DNA from: Competibacter_A sp002352125
GTDB taxonomy: Bacteria > Pseudomonadota > Gammaproteobacteria > Competibacterales > Competibacteraceae
Direction: 5' to 3'
NCBI GenBank assembly: GCA_035441325.1
Contig: DAOROA010000022.1
Location: 1 to 64,000 of the forward strand
Length of the DNA: 64,000 nt
The position numbers and the translations under genes are program-made. Below the pieces are notes generated by a model. It did no database searches. It worked only from the letters and a program-made list of their open reading frames with translations, and was not told where the DNA came from. This document shows positions 54,416 through 63,365 of this stretch, piece by piece. Position 1 is the stretch's first letter, and each line of letters begins with the position of its first letter.

Positions 54416-55312
54416 ATGACGGTGGCGATCAGGAAACAACAGGTCAATTTCAACAAGCTTCAAAAGCGCTTGCGGCGAAACGTAGGCCGAGCCATCCAAG
54501 ATTTCAACATGATCGAGGAGGGAGACCGGGTGATGGTCTGCCTATCCGGTGGCAAGGATTCCTTCGCCATGCTGGATATCTTGCGCAATCTGCAAGCGCG
54601 GGCGCCGGTACAGTTCGAACTGGTAGCAGTCAATCTCGACCAGAAGCAGCCCGGCTTTCCCGAACACATTCTGCCCGACTATTTGCGCAGCATCGACATA
54701 CCTTTTCATATTATCGAGCAAGATACGTTCGGTATCGTCAAGCGCGTCATTCCGGACGGCAAAACGACTTGCGGATTGTGTTCGCGGTTACGGCGCGGAA
54801 TTTTGTACAGTTTTGCCGCCGAGCACGGCATGACCAAGATCGCGTTGGGCCATCACCGCGACGATATCGTCGAAACCCTGTTTCTGAATCTGTTTCACGG
54901 TGGCAAGCTCAAGGCGATGCCGCCCAAATTGTTGAGCGACGATGGTCGGCATGTGGTGATTCGACCGCTGGCCTATTGCGAGGAGAGCGATATCGTCGCC
55001 TACGCCGAAGCGCGCCAATTTCCGATTATCCCCTGCAACCTGTGCGGTTCGCAGCCGAATCTGCAACGCCAGGCGATCAAGGCGATGCTGCACCAGTGGG
55101 CGCGGCAGTTTCCGGGCCGAGTGGAAAATATCTTCGCTGCGATTCAGAACGTGGCGCCTTCGCATCTGGCCGACGCCGCGCTGTTCGATTTTGCCGGGCT
55201 GGGCGCGCACAATGGCGGCCACGCCCCGGATTGGTTGATAGGCGGGCGCGACGAAGCGCCCGACCCATCCGAAGACTCCGATCTCGCGCTCAGAGTTTCT
55301 TGTTCGCCTTGA
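54416..55312 (+). CDS. ttcA: tRNA 2-thiocytidine synthase TtcA (298 aa)
   Basis: Adds sulfur to cytidine 32 of some tRNAs using ATP and a [4Fe-4S] cluster. The PP-loop MVCLSGGKDSFAMLDIL (about residues 40-56) and the cysteine pairs TCGLCSRLRRG and PCNLCGSQ are present, as is ALGHHRDDIVETLFLNLF. The start at 54416 follows GAGGTG at good spacing; GTG 54407 and ATG 54410 are in frame. The last 23 bp overlap the 3' end of the convergent hcp gene. Confidence 0.94.
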   Translation: MTVAIRKQQVNFNKLQKRLRRNVGRAIQDFNMIEEGDRVMVCLSGGKDSFAMLDILRNLQARAPVQFELVAVNLDQKQPGFPEHILPDYLRSIDIPFHIIEQDTFGIVKRVIPDGKTTCGLCSRLRRGILYSFAAEHGMTKIALGHHRDDIVETLFLNLFHGGKLKAMPPKLLSDDGRHVVIRPLAYCEESDIVAYAEARQFPIIPCNLCGSQPNLQRQAIKAMLHQWARQFPGRVENIFAAIQNVAPSHLADAALFDFAGLGAHNGGHAPDWLIGGRDEAPDPSEDSDLALRVSCSP

Positions 55313-55778
55313 CGTCCCAGCCCGCCTTGCCGGCCGACTTGGTGGCGCCCTTCTCGTCCTGGGTGAAGTATTCCTGGGTCATGCTGGTGAAGTTCAACGA
55401 CAGGCTCTCGATCGGCAGGCCCGCGCCCTCGCTGCCGCCGGTCTGGTAGCTGCTGACCAGCACCTCCTTGAACTTGAACTCCAGGAACTTCTTCTGGCCG
55501 CCGTCCTTGCCGGTGGGCTTGCGCATCACCAGGGTGGCCTCGGGGTAGTGGTGGCCCGAGCAGCACGACAGCAGCAACTGCGGCGAAGCCGCGCAAAAGT
55601 GCATGGTGTAGCTGAAGTCGTTCAGGCTCACCTTGCTGGCGCCCAGGCCGGTGCCGTGGCCGGCGGTACCCAGTTGGGTGGCGCCCCAGGACCAGCTCAG
55701 CACCTCGATCCACTCCTTGAACTCGGCGTCTTTGCACTCGCCCTTCACGTCGCCGATTTTCAAAAATGCGTCAGCCAT
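55290..55778 (-). CDS. hcp: Hcp-family type VI secretion tube protein, orphan (162 aa)
   Basis: Hcp monomers form hexameric rings of the type VI secretion tube and are also exported. Recognised by MADAFLKIGDVKGE, the LSWSWGATQ strand, VSLNDFSYTMHF and the C-terminal TSMTQEYFTQDEKG. Length is standard (about 160). No other secretion genes (tss, vgrG, effector) are near, so it is an orphan copy, perhaps carrying or accompanying an effector encoded elsewhere. GAGAGGA precedes ATG 55778. It overlaps ttcA tail-to-tail by 23 bp. Confidence 0.92.
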   Translation of the reverse strand: MADAFLKIGDVKGECKDAEFKEWIEVLSWSWGATQLGTAGHGTGLGASKVSLNDFSYTMHFCAASPQLLLSCCSGHHYPEATLVMRKPTGKDGGQKKFLEFKFKEVLVSSYQTGGSEGAGLPIESLSLNFTSMTQEYFTQDEKGATKSAGKAGWDVKANKKL

Positions 55779-56196
55779 GTTCGTATCCTCTCTGTGGGTT
55801 CGGAAATCGCGAGGGCAAACTCCCTCGCGTCGATCGATCGCGTCGTTCCCGTTTGCTTGCGGGAAAAAGACCGAACGTGTCGAGATAGTAATAGCATGTG
55901 GCGTGCCAAATAATAATTTATTGTTTCTATTTAAATTTTTTTGAAATCGGTCCAGAAGAACCAAGATCGGCCTAAAAGGGGGCTATTTTGGCTCGGATGC
56001 TGCCGAGCCATGTTGACCCGCTAGCCGGCAACGATATCTTAATTATCCGGGTCATCCATAATTTCTCAGCGTGCAACGGGTTTGACGCTTTTTGAAATTC
56101 GCTGCTATTGTTCGTTGCCTACAAAATCAGGCCGGCTTTTCCTGTTAACGATCCCAATACCGTGCTAGCCGGCTTTAGCCACGAGGAGATAACGGA
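55779..56196. promoter_or_regulatory. Divergent hcp / livK intergenic region, 418 bp
   Basis: No gene is seen. An AT-rich core (about 55905-55945) probably holds promoters for one or both genes. GCCGGCTTT occurs twice (near 56133 and 56170), the second inside an imperfect palindrome close to the livK ribosome-binding site AGGAG. Confidence 0.45.
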
Positions 56197-57324
56197 ATGA
56201 AACAGAAGTTTCTGACTTTGGTCACGGCGTTTGCTCTGGTCGCGAGCGGCGCTGTTGCGCGGGCAGCCGATACCGTCAAAATCGGGTTGATGGCGCCGCT
56301 GACCGGCTCTTGGGCCAGCGAGGGCCAAGGCATGAAGAAAATTGTCGAACTTCTGGCCGAGCAGCAAAACGCCAAGGGTGGCGTACTGGGCAAGCAAATC
56401 GAAGTCGTGGTCGAGGACGATGGTGGCGACCCGCGCACTGCCTCGCTGGCCGCGCAACGGCTGACCACCAGAGGGGTCGCAGCGGTTGTCGGTACTTACG
56501 GCTCCTCCGTGACCGAAGCCAGCCAAGCCATTTACGACGAAGCCAAGATTCCCCAAATCGCCAACGGTTCTACCGCCATCCGCTTGACCGAAAAAGGCTT
56601 CGAGCATTTCTTCCGCACCGCGCCGCGCGACGACGAGCAGGGACGCATGGCGGCGCAGACCATTGAGAAGCTGGGCTTCAAGAAGGCCGCCATCCTGCAC
56701 GACAGCACTTCTTACGCGAAGGGTTTGGCCGACGAAGCCAACGCGCTGCTGAAAAAGAAAGGCACGGAGGTGGTGTTTTTCGACGCGCTGACGCCAAAGG
56801 AAAACGACTATACTGCCATTCTGACCAAGCTCAAAGGTGCCGGCCCGGATGTGGTGTTGTTCACCGGCTATTATCCAGAGGCCGGCCTGCTGCTGAAGCA
56901 AAAGAAAGGTATGAACTGGAGCGTACCGTTCATCGGTGGCGATGCCACCAACAACGTCGATTTGGTCAAGATCGCCGGCAAGGCCGCCGAGGGTTTCTAT
57001 TTCCTCAGCCCACCACAACCGCAGGATTTGGATACGGCGGACGCCAAGGCTTTTCTGACCGCTTATCAGAAAAAATATAACGAATTGCCGCCTTCGATCT
57101 GGGCAGTTCTGGCTGGGGATGGTTTCCGAGTGGCGGTGGCGGGCATCGTGGGCGCCAAATCCACCGACGGCGACAAGATCGCCAACTACCTGCACAAAGA
57201 CCTCAAACACTACCCGGGCCTGAGCGGTCAGATTTCTTTCGATGCCAAGGGCGACCGCGAAGGCGAAGTGTATCGGGTTTATAAGGTGGACGGCGAAGGG
57301 AAATTCGTGTTGCAGAAGCTGTAA
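56197..57324 (+). CDS. livK: Branched-chain amino acid ABC transporter substrate-binding protein (375 aa)
   Basis: Periplasmic binding protein of the Leu/Ile/Val family. A signal peptide (about 1-23, ALVASGAVARAAD) is followed by VKIGLMAPLTGSWASEGQG, VVEDDGGDPRTA, VVGTYGSSVTEAS with the ligand-binding Ser/Thr, FRTAPRDDEQG and DVVLFTGYYPEAG. Length fits LivK/LivJ. The ligand may be an amino acid or another small acid or amide; the family is broad. First gene of livKHMG, preceded by AGGAG. Confidence 0.94.
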   Translation: MKQKFLTLVTAFALVASGAVARAADTVKIGLMAPLTGSWASEGQGMKKIVELLAEQQNAKGGVLGKQIEVVVEDDGGDPRTASLAAQRLTTRGVAAVVGTYGSSVTEASQAIYDEAKIPQIANGSTAIRLTEKGFEHFFRTAPRDDEQGRMAAQTIEKLGFKKAAILHDSTSYAKGLADEANALLKKKGTEVVFFDALTPKENDYTAILTKLKGAGPDVVLFTGYYPEAGLLLKQKKGMNWSVPFIGGDATNNVDLVKIAGKAAEGFYFLSPPQPQDLDTADAKAFLTAYQKKYNELPPSIWAVLAGDGFRVAVAGIVGAKSTDGDKIANYLHKDLKHYPGLSGQISFDAKGDREGEVYRVYKVDGEGKFVLQKL

Positions 57325-57330
57325 ATCTTT

Positions 57331-57363
57331 GGTGCGGCGTCTTCCAAGAATTTGGAAAGCACC
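57331..57363. repeat. Stem-loop between livK and livH
   Basis: GGTGC (57331-57335) pairs with GCACC (57359-57363), and TTCCAA (57342-57347) pairs with TTGGAA (57352-57357), giving a nested hairpin 6 bp after the livK stop. No U tract. It may protect the livK message or lower expression of the membrane genes. Confidence 0.5.
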
Positions 57364-57429
57364 GCTTGAGCCGCGCGAGTGTTTTCAGCTCGCTCGGCGT
57401 TCCTGTCCATCCCGTCTCCGGCCCCACTC

Positions 57430-58335
57430 GTGGAAGAATTTCTCCAGCAACTTACCAACGGCTTGGCCGTAGGCGGTATCTACGCCCTGATCGCTCTGGG
57501 CTACACTATGGTCTACGGTGTGCTCAAGCTCATCAACTTCGCTCACGGCGACTTGTTCACCTACGGTGCCTATCTCGGTCTGACTCTGTTGACCTCGCTG
57601 GCGCTGACCGACCGGGTGGGATTTGCTTTGGGCGTGTTGGTTTTGGTGTTGATGGTGATGGGGCTCGTGGCAGTGTTGGGCGCGGTTTTAGAGCGGGCCG
57701 CCTATCGTCCCCTGCGGGAATCGCCCCGGCTGTCGGCGGTGGTGTCGGCACTGGGCGCATCGATCTTTCTGCAAAACACCTTGATGCTGATTTATGGTGC
57801 CCGCTTTCAGGTTTATCCCGACGGTATTCTGCCCTCGGCGACGCTCGATTTGTTCGGCTTGTATCTACCCTTGATGCGGGTGTTGATCGTGTTGGCGTCG
57901 GTTCTGATGATGGTGGCGCTCTACCTGTTCATCCAAAAAACCAAAATCGGCGCGGCCATTCGTGCAGCCGCCATCGACCAGGACGCGGCGCGATTGATGG
58001 GTATCGACGTGAACCGGGTGATCCTGCTGGTGTTTCTGCTGGGACCGGCGCTAGGCGGCGCGGCAGGGTTGATGGTCGGTCTGTACTATGGCCAGATCAA
58101 TTTCGCCATGGGTTGGGTCTACGGCATGAAAGCGTTCACCGCCGCAATTCTCGGCGGTATCGGCAACATTCCCGGCGCAATGGCGGGCGGTTTGCTGCTG
58201 GGCGTGATCGAGGCGCTGGGCGCGGCGTACATCTCCATCGCCTGGAAAGACGCCATCGCCTTCTGCGTGTTGATCTTGATTCTCATCGTCCGGCCCACCG
58301 GGCTGCTGGGCGAGCGGGTGGCGGACAAGATATGA
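57430..58335 (+). CDS. livH: Branched-chain amino acid ABC transporter permease LivH (301 aa)
   Basis: Inner-membrane permease with about 8 helices. Motifs: QLTNGLAVGGIYALIALGYTMVYG (N-terminal, in parts), INFAHGDLF, the EAA-like loop AAIDQDAARLMGIDVNRV and AFTAAILGGIGNIPGAMAGG. GTG 57430 is used because it matches the family N-terminus; an upstream GTG 57379 would add 17 unrelated residues. The TGA overlaps the livM ATG. Confidence 0.93.
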   Translation: MEEFLQQLTNGLAVGGIYALIALGYTMVYGVLKLINFAHGDLFTYGAYLGLTLLTSLALTDRVGFALGVLVLVLMVMGLVAVLGAVLERAAYRPLRESPRLSAVVSALGASIFLQNTLMLIYGARFQVYPDGILPSATLDLFGLYLPLMRVLIVLASVLMMVALYLFIQKTKIGAAIRAAAIDQDAARLMGIDVNRVILLVFLLGPALGGAAGLMVGLYYGQINFAMGWVYGMKAFTAAILGGIGNIPGAMAGGLLLGVIEALGAAYISIAWKDAIAFCVLILILIVRPTGLLGERVADKI

Positions 58336-59252
58336 GCCGCGCCCATCTCGCCGTTGCCGGATTGGCCGCCGCGCTGCTGGCGGTCGCGCCGCTGTTTCTC
58401 AATGCCTATCAGGTGGACGTGCTGAACAGCATCGGCCTGTACGCATTGCTGGCGCTTAGCCTCAACCTGATTCTGGGCGAGGCCGGACTGTTCAACATGG
58501 GCCACGCTGCGTTTTACGCGATGGGCGCCTATACCGCCGCTATCCTCAACACCCGCTACCAGATTCCGATTTTGTGGACGCTGCCAGCGAGCGGCGCGGT
58601 CGCCGGCGCGTTTGCGTTGTTGGTGGCACGGCCGGTGGTCCATTTGCGCGGCGATTATCTGATGATCGTCACCATCGGCGTCGGCGAAATCGTCCGCATC
58701 GCATTGGTCAACGACGTGTTCGGTATCACCGGCGGCGCCAACGGCATCTTCGGCATCGGTCGCCCGAAGCTGCTCGGTTTCACGATTCGCCAGCCGCAAG
58801 AGTTTTTCTACCTGATCTGGGGTTTCGTGGCGGTGACCATTTTTCTGTTCCTGCGACTCAAGCGGTCGCGGTTTGGGCGGGCGTTGAACTATCTGCGTGA
58901 GGATGTAGTGGCGGCGGAAGGCAGCGGCATCAACACCGACTATTACAAACTGGCGGCGTTTGGGCTGGGCGCGGCCTGGGCCGGCATGGCGGGCACCCTG
59001 TTCGCCGCCAAGATGACCATCATCTCGCCGGAGTCGTTCAGCTTTTGGGAGTCGGTGGTGCTGTTCATGATCGTGATTCTCGGTGGGGCGGGCAGCATCG
59101 CGGGCGTGTTGCTGGCGTCGTTTCTGGTGGTCGGCCTGCCGGAGCTGTTCCGGGAGTTGGCCGGGGCACGAATGCTGGTGTTCGGCTTGGTGATGATGGT
59201 GATGATGGTGTTTCGGCCGCAGGGTTTGTTGCCGGCGCGGGAGCGGTTTTGA
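58332..59252 (+). CDS. livM: Branched-chain amino acid ABC transporter permease LivM (306 aa)
   Basis: Second permease of the importer, about 8-9 membrane helices. Motifs: LNLILGEAGLFNMGHAAFYAMGAY, RGDYLMIVTIGVGEIVRI, GRALNYLREDVVAAEGSGI (the ATPase-docking loop) and VILGGAGSIAGVLLAS. It starts in an ATGA overlap with livH and ends 7 bp before livG, so the three are translated as a block. Confidence 0.95.
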   Translation: MSRAHLAVAGLAAALLAVAPLFLNAYQVDVLNSIGLYALLALSLNLILGEAGLFNMGHAAFYAMGAYTAAILNTRYQIPILWTLPASGAVAGAFALLVARPVVHLRGDYLMIVTIGVGEIVRIALVNDVFGITGGANGIFGIGRPKLLGFTIRQPQEFFYLIWGFVAVTIFLFLRLKRSRFGRALNYLREDVVAAEGSGINTDYYKLAAFGLGAAWAGMAGTLFAAKMTIISPESFSFWESVVLFMIVILGGAGSIAGVLLASFLVVGLPELFRELAGARMLVFGLVMMVMMVFRPQGLLPARERF

Positions 59253-59259
59253 AAAAACG

Positions 59260-60027
59260 ATGGCACTGCTCAGCCTGCAAAATCTGACCAAGCGCTTCGG
59301 CGGCTTGACCGCCGTCAAGGGCGTGTCCTTCGCCGTCGAGGCGGGATCGGTAGTCGGCCTGATCGGACCCAACGGCGCCGGCAAAACCACGGTGTTCAAT
59401 CTCATCACCGGCAACTATCGGCCTGACCAGGGACAGATTGCGTTCTCGGACACGCCGCTGAACGGGTTGCGCACTCATCGTATCATCATGCTGGGCATCG
59501 CCCGGACGTTTCAAAATATCCGTCTGTTTCAGCAGTTGACCGCGTTGGAAAACGTGTTGGCGGGCTGTCATTACCGGATGCGCGGCGGGATTTTGTCCGC
59601 CATGCTGCGCTTGCCCTCCCAGCGGCGGGCGGAAGAGGAAGCGGTCGAACGAGCCATGCGCGAACTGGAGTTCGTGGGTTTGTGCGAGCAGGCGCCGACG
59701 GTGGCGAAAAACCTGCCTTACGGCGACCAGCGGCGCTTGGAAATCGCTCGGGCGCTGGCGACCCAGCCGCGCCTGCTGATTCTGGACGAGCCGGCGGGCG
59801 GTATGAACGAACAGGAAACCGAGGCACTGATCGGGTTGATCGAGCGGATTCGGGCGCGCGGCATCACCATCCTGCTGATCGAGCACGACATGCGGCTGGT
59901 GATGCGGGCCTGCGAGAAGCTGGTGGTGCTGGAATATGGCGGCAAAATCGCCGAGGGACCACCGGAACAGGTGCGCCTTGACCCGAAAGTCATCGAGGCG
60001 TATCTGGGTGCCGAGGATGGCGCGTGA
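59260..60027 (+). CDS. livG: Branched-chain amino acid ABC transporter ATPase LivG (255 aa)
   Basis: ATP-binding subunit. Walker A GPNGAGKTTVFNLITG, Q-loop region ARTFQNIRLFQQLT, a signature in the form NLPYGDQRRLEIARAL, Walker B LLILDEPAGGMNEQE and switch IEHDMRLVM, all typical of LivG, which has YGxQR in place of LSGGQ. LivG normally works with LivF; no livF follows. Instead a Uma2-family gene starts 27 bp downstream. Confidence 0.95.
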   Translation: MALLSLQNLTKRFGGLTAVKGVSFAVEAGSVVGLIGPNGAGKTTVFNLITGNYRPDQGQIAFSDTPLNGLRTHRIIMLGIARTFQNIRLFQQLTALENVLAGCHYRMRGGILSAMLRLPSQRRAEEEAVERAMRELEFVGLCEQAPTVAKNLPYGDQRRLEIARALATQPRLLILDEPAGGMNEQETEALIGLIERIRARGITILLIEHDMRLVMRACEKLVVLEYGGKIAEGPPEQVRLDPKVIEAYLGAEDGA

Positions 60028-60054
60028 AACTCATCGTCTGGAGGAATTGTTCCG

Positions 60055-60612
60055 ATGACGGCAACCGCTCGTAAACTGGCGACCTACGAAGACCTGTTCG
60101 ATCTGCCCGAGAACCTCGTCGGCGAGATCATTCACGGCCAACTGATTACCCATCCCCGCCCCACGCCGAAGCATGTCGTGGCGAGTTCGGCAATTGGCGA
60201 TGAGCTGGTTGGCCCGTTTCAGAAAGGACGAGGTGGTCCCGGCGGTTGGTGGATTCTGGACGAGCCGGAACTGCATCTTGGCCCGCATATCCTGGTGCCG
60301 GACTTGGCCGGTTGGCGGCGGGAGCGTTTGCCCGCCATGCCGGATACCGCCTTTTTCTCCCTGCCGCCTGATTGGGTGTGCGAAGTGCTGTCGCCGGGCA
60401 CGGCGCGAGTGGACCGGGCCGATAAGATGCCGATTTACGCCGCGCAGGGTATCTCGTTTCTATGGCTGATCGATCCGGCCCCGCACACTTTGGAAGTGTT
60501 CGTGTTGCGCGATGGACGCTGGTTGCTGGAGCATGTTTATCAGCAGGACGAGGAAGTTTGCGCCGCGCCGTTCGAGGCGATCGCGTTTTCGCTGGGAACG
60601 CTGTGGGCTTGA
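60055..60612 (+). CDS. Uma2-family (DUF820) PD-(D/E)XK protein (185 aa)
   Basis: Uma2 proteins have a restriction-endonuclease-like fold and are abundant in cyanobacteria and some proteobacteria. Recognised by ATYEDLFDLPENLVGEIIHGQLI, LVPDLAGWRRERLP, PDWVCEVLSPGTARVDRADKMPIYAAQGI (given in parts) and FLWLIDPAPHTLEVF. The acidic D...E-x-L core (VPDLAGW, CEVLS) is present. Role is unknown. A GGAGGA site precedes ATG 60055. It occupies the place where livF would be expected. Confidence 0.88.
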   Translation: MTATARKLATYEDLFDLPENLVGEIIHGQLITHPRPTPKHVVASSAIGDELVGPFQKGRGGPGGWWILDEPELHLGPHILVPDLAGWRRERLPAMPDTAFFSLPPDWVCEVLSPGTARVDRADKMPIYAAQGISFLWLIDPAPHTLEVFVLRDGRWLLEHVYQQDEEVCAAPFEAIAFSLGTLWA

Positions 60613-60830
60613 GAGATTATGTCGAGATGGCGCTTCCATATCGGCCCTGAAATCGGCTTTCCCTGCATCAGAATGAATGACTCTGGCGCCGGGGTGGTTC
60701 GAAACGGCGATGCCGTGAGCCCTCTTGGACGAGCTCAGATGGTGACGGCCTCGAAAACCTTACGGGCTTGTCGCCATTGGCGGCGGGGTCTGGTATCTTG
60801 TAGCGTCTTTTGGCTACCCCCCATCGCGGC

Positions 60831-62483
60831 ATGACTCGATTCATTTTCATCACCGGCGGCGTGGTCTCCTCGCTCGGCAAAGGTATCGCCGCCGCGTCGC
60901 TGGCGGCGGTGTTGGAAGCCCGAGGTCTCAAGGTCACCCTGATCAAGCTCGATCCCTACATCAACGTCGATCCCGGCACCATGAGCCCGTTTCAGCACGG
61001 CGAGGTGTTCGTCACCAACGACGGTGCGGAGACCGATCTCGACCTCGGCCACTACGAGCGCTTCGCCTGCATGACTGCCACCCGGCGCAACAACTTCACC
61101 ACCGGGCGCATCTACGAAAACGTGATCCGCAAGGAACGGCGCGGCGACTACCTCGGCGGCACGGTGCAGGTGATTCCCCACATCACCGACGAAATCAAGC
61201 GCTGCATCCGGCTGGGCGCTGGCGAAGCCGACATCGCCCTGGTCGAAATCGGCGGCACGGTGGGCGATATCGAATCGTTGCCCTTTCTGGAGGCCATCCG
61301 CCAGATGGGGGTGGAACTGGGCCGCGAACGCTCCCTCTTCATTCACTTGACTTTGGTGCCCTACATCAAGTCATCCGGCGAATTGAAGACTAAGCCGACC
61401 CAGCACTCGGTCAAGGAACTCCGCTCCATCGGTATCCAGCCCGACGTGCTGCTGTGCCGCTCCGACCGGGAAGTGCCAACCGAAGAACGCCGCAAGATCG
61501 CCCTGTTTACCAACGTCGAACCCAAGGCGGTCATCAACGTCCCCGACGCCGACACCATCTACCGGATTCCGCTGCTGCTGCACGCCCAGGGCGTGGACGA
61601 CATCGTCGCGCGCAAGCTGCGGCTGGACAATCTGCCACCGGCCAAACTGGCCGACTGGGAGCGGGTGGTGCGGGCGATCGAAGCCCCGGCCGGCACGGTA
61701 GACGTCGCCATGGTCGGCAAATACGTCAATTTGACCGACGCTTACAAGTCCTTGAACGAAGCGTTGTCGCACGGCGGTATCCAATCCCGGACCCGGGTTA
61801 ATATTCACTACATCGATTCCGAACACATCGAGCGCAGCGGAACCACCTGCCTGAAGGGAATGGATGCTATCTTGGTGCCGGGCGGTTTCGGCGAACGCGG
61901 TATCGAAGGGAAAATCGCGGCGGTTCGCTACGCTCGCGAACACCGGATCCCCTATCTTGGCATTTGCCTGGGGATGCAGGTGGCGGTGATCGAGTTCGCC
62001 CGCCACGTCGCCGGCTTGGCCGGCGCCCACAGCACCGAGTTCCGCAAGGATACCCCGCATCCGGTCATCGCTTTGATCACCGAATGGACCGACGAGGATG
62101 GCACCGTTCAGCAACGGGGAGAAGGCGACGATCTCGGCGGCACCATGCGGCTGGGCGCCCAACCCTGCCGGCTGGTTCCCGATAGTCTGGCCCGCGCGAC
62201 TTACGGCAAAGACGTGGTCACCGAACGCCACCGCCATCGCTACGAATTCAACAACCGTTACCGCGAACGGCTACGCGCCGCTGGCTTGGCATTCTCGGGC
62301 TATTCGCTGGACGACCGGCTGGTGGAGATGATCGAGCTGCCTGGCCATCCCTGGTTTTTGGGTTGCCAGTTCCACCCGGAATTTACCTCCACCCCGCGCA
62401 CCGGCCATCCGCTGTTTCAGGGTTTCGTCGAGGCGGCGATTCGGCAACGCCAACAGCGTCGGCAGGAAGTGATCGCGCCATGA
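60831..62483 (+). CDS. pyrG: CTP synthase PyrG (550 aa)
   Basis: Makes CTP from UTP, ATP and glutamine. The N-terminal synthase domain has FIFITGGVVSSLGKGIAAAS, KLDPYINVDPGTMSPFQHGEVFV (in parts) and LVEIGGTVGDIES. The C-terminal glutamine amidotransferase domain has catalytic Cys in GICLGMQVAVIEF and the His-x-Glu pair in CQFHPEF. Length is close to E. coli PyrG (545). ATG 60831 matches the family start. Its TGA overlaps the kdsA ATG in the usual gammaproteobacterial pyrG-kdsA-eno order. Confidence 0.97.
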   Translation: MTRFIFITGGVVSSLGKGIAAASLAAVLEARGLKVTLIKLDPYINVDPGTMSPFQHGEVFVTNDGAETDLDLGHYERFACMTATRRNNFTTGRIYENVIRKERRGDYLGGTVQVIPHITDEIKRCIRLGAGEADIALVEIGGTVGDIESLPFLEAIRQMGVELGRERSLFIHLTLVPYIKSSGELKTKPTQHSVKELRSIGIQPDVLLCRSDREVPTEERRKIALFTNVEPKAVINVPDADTIYRIPLLLHAQGVDDIVARKLRLDNLPPAKLADWERVVRAIEAPAGTVDVAMVGKYVNLTDAYKSLNEALSHGGIQSRTRVNIHYIDSEHIERSGTTCLKGMDAILVPGGFGERGIEGKIAAVRYAREHRIPYLGICLGMQVAVIEFARHVAGLAGAHSTEFRKDTPHPVIALITEWTDEDGTVQQRGEGDDLGGTMRLGAQPCRLVPDSLARATYGKDVVTERHRHRYEFNNRYRERLRAAGLAFSGYSLDDRLVEMIELPGHPWFLGCQFHPEFTSTPRTGHPLFQGFVEAAIRQRQQRRQEVIAP

Positions 62484-63322
62484 TGAAATTGTGCGGTTTC
62501 GAGATCGGTTTGGACCGGCCTTTGTTTTTGATCGCCGGTCCTTGCGTGATCGAATCCGAGCAATTGGCGTTAGATACGGCCGGCCGGCTCAAGGATATCG
62601 CCGGGCGTTTGGGTATACCTTTTATCTACAAATCTTCCTTCGACAAGGCCAATCGCTCTTCGCACCAGAGCTTTCGCGGCCTCGGTCCGGAGAAAGGGCT
62701 AAAGATTCTGGAAGCGGTCAAGTCGCAGATCGGCGTACCCGTGCTGACCGACGTGCACGAATACACCCCGCTGGAAGAGGTCGCTGCCGTGGCCGATGTT
62801 CTGCAAACCCCTGCATTCCTGTGTCGGCAGACCGATTTCATCCAGAGCGTGGCCCGCCAAGGCCGGCCGGTCAACATCAAGAAAGGTCAGTTTCTCGCCC
62901 CTTGGGACATGCGCAACGTGGTTGCCAAGGCGCGCGTCGTCGGCAACGATCACATCATGGTCTGCGAACGCGGCGCTTCCTTTGGTTACAATAATCTGGT
63001 GTCCGATATGCGGGCGCTCGTGGTCATGCGCGCTACCGGGTGTCCGGTGGTGTTCGACGCCACCCATTCGGTGCAGTTGCCAGGTGGCCAAGGGAACGCA
63101 TCCGGTGGCCAGCGCGAATTCGTGCCGGTGCTGGCACGGGCAGCGGTGGCGGCAGGCGTCGCCGGGTTGTTCATGGAAACCCATCCCGACCCAGACAAGG
63201 CTTTGAGCGATGGCCCGAACGCTTGGCCGCTGGATCGGATGGAACAGTTGTTGGTCGCGCTCAAGGCGCTGGACGCAACGGTCAAGCAACAGGGTTTTCT
63301 CGAAACGGAACTGATCCGATAA
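62480..63322 (+). CDS. kdsA: KDO-8-phosphate synthase KdsA (280 aa)
   Basis: Condenses arabinose 5-phosphate and phosphoenolpyruvate to KDO-8-phosphate for the lipopolysaccharide core, which marks a Gram-negative outer membrane. Motifs: FLIAGPCVIES, YKSSFDKANRSS, VLTDVHE, LCRQTDF, VNIKKGQF and ERGASFGYNNLVSDMR. The residue after VNIKKGQFLAPWDM is Arg-Asn, the metal-independent type having Asn here, as in E. coli. Length 284 in E. coli. ATG 62480 or 62483. Confidence 0.97.
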   Translation: MMKLCGFEIGLDRPLFLIAGPCVIESEQLALDTAGRLKDIAGRLGIPFIYKSSFDKANRSSHQSFRGLGPEKGLKILEAVKSQIGVPVLTDVHEYTPLEEVAAVADVLQTPAFLCRQTDFIQSVARQGRPVNIKKGQFLAPWDMRNVVAKARVVGNDHIMVCERGASFGYNNLVSDMRALVVMRATGCPVVFDATHSVQLPGGQGNASGGQREFVPVLARAAVAAGVAGLFMETHPDPDKALSDGPNAWPLDRMEQLLVALKALDATVKQQGFLETELIR

Positions 63323-63365
63323 TTTGATTCGTCAACACGCGTAACGCACCCAGAGGAGTTAAAAA

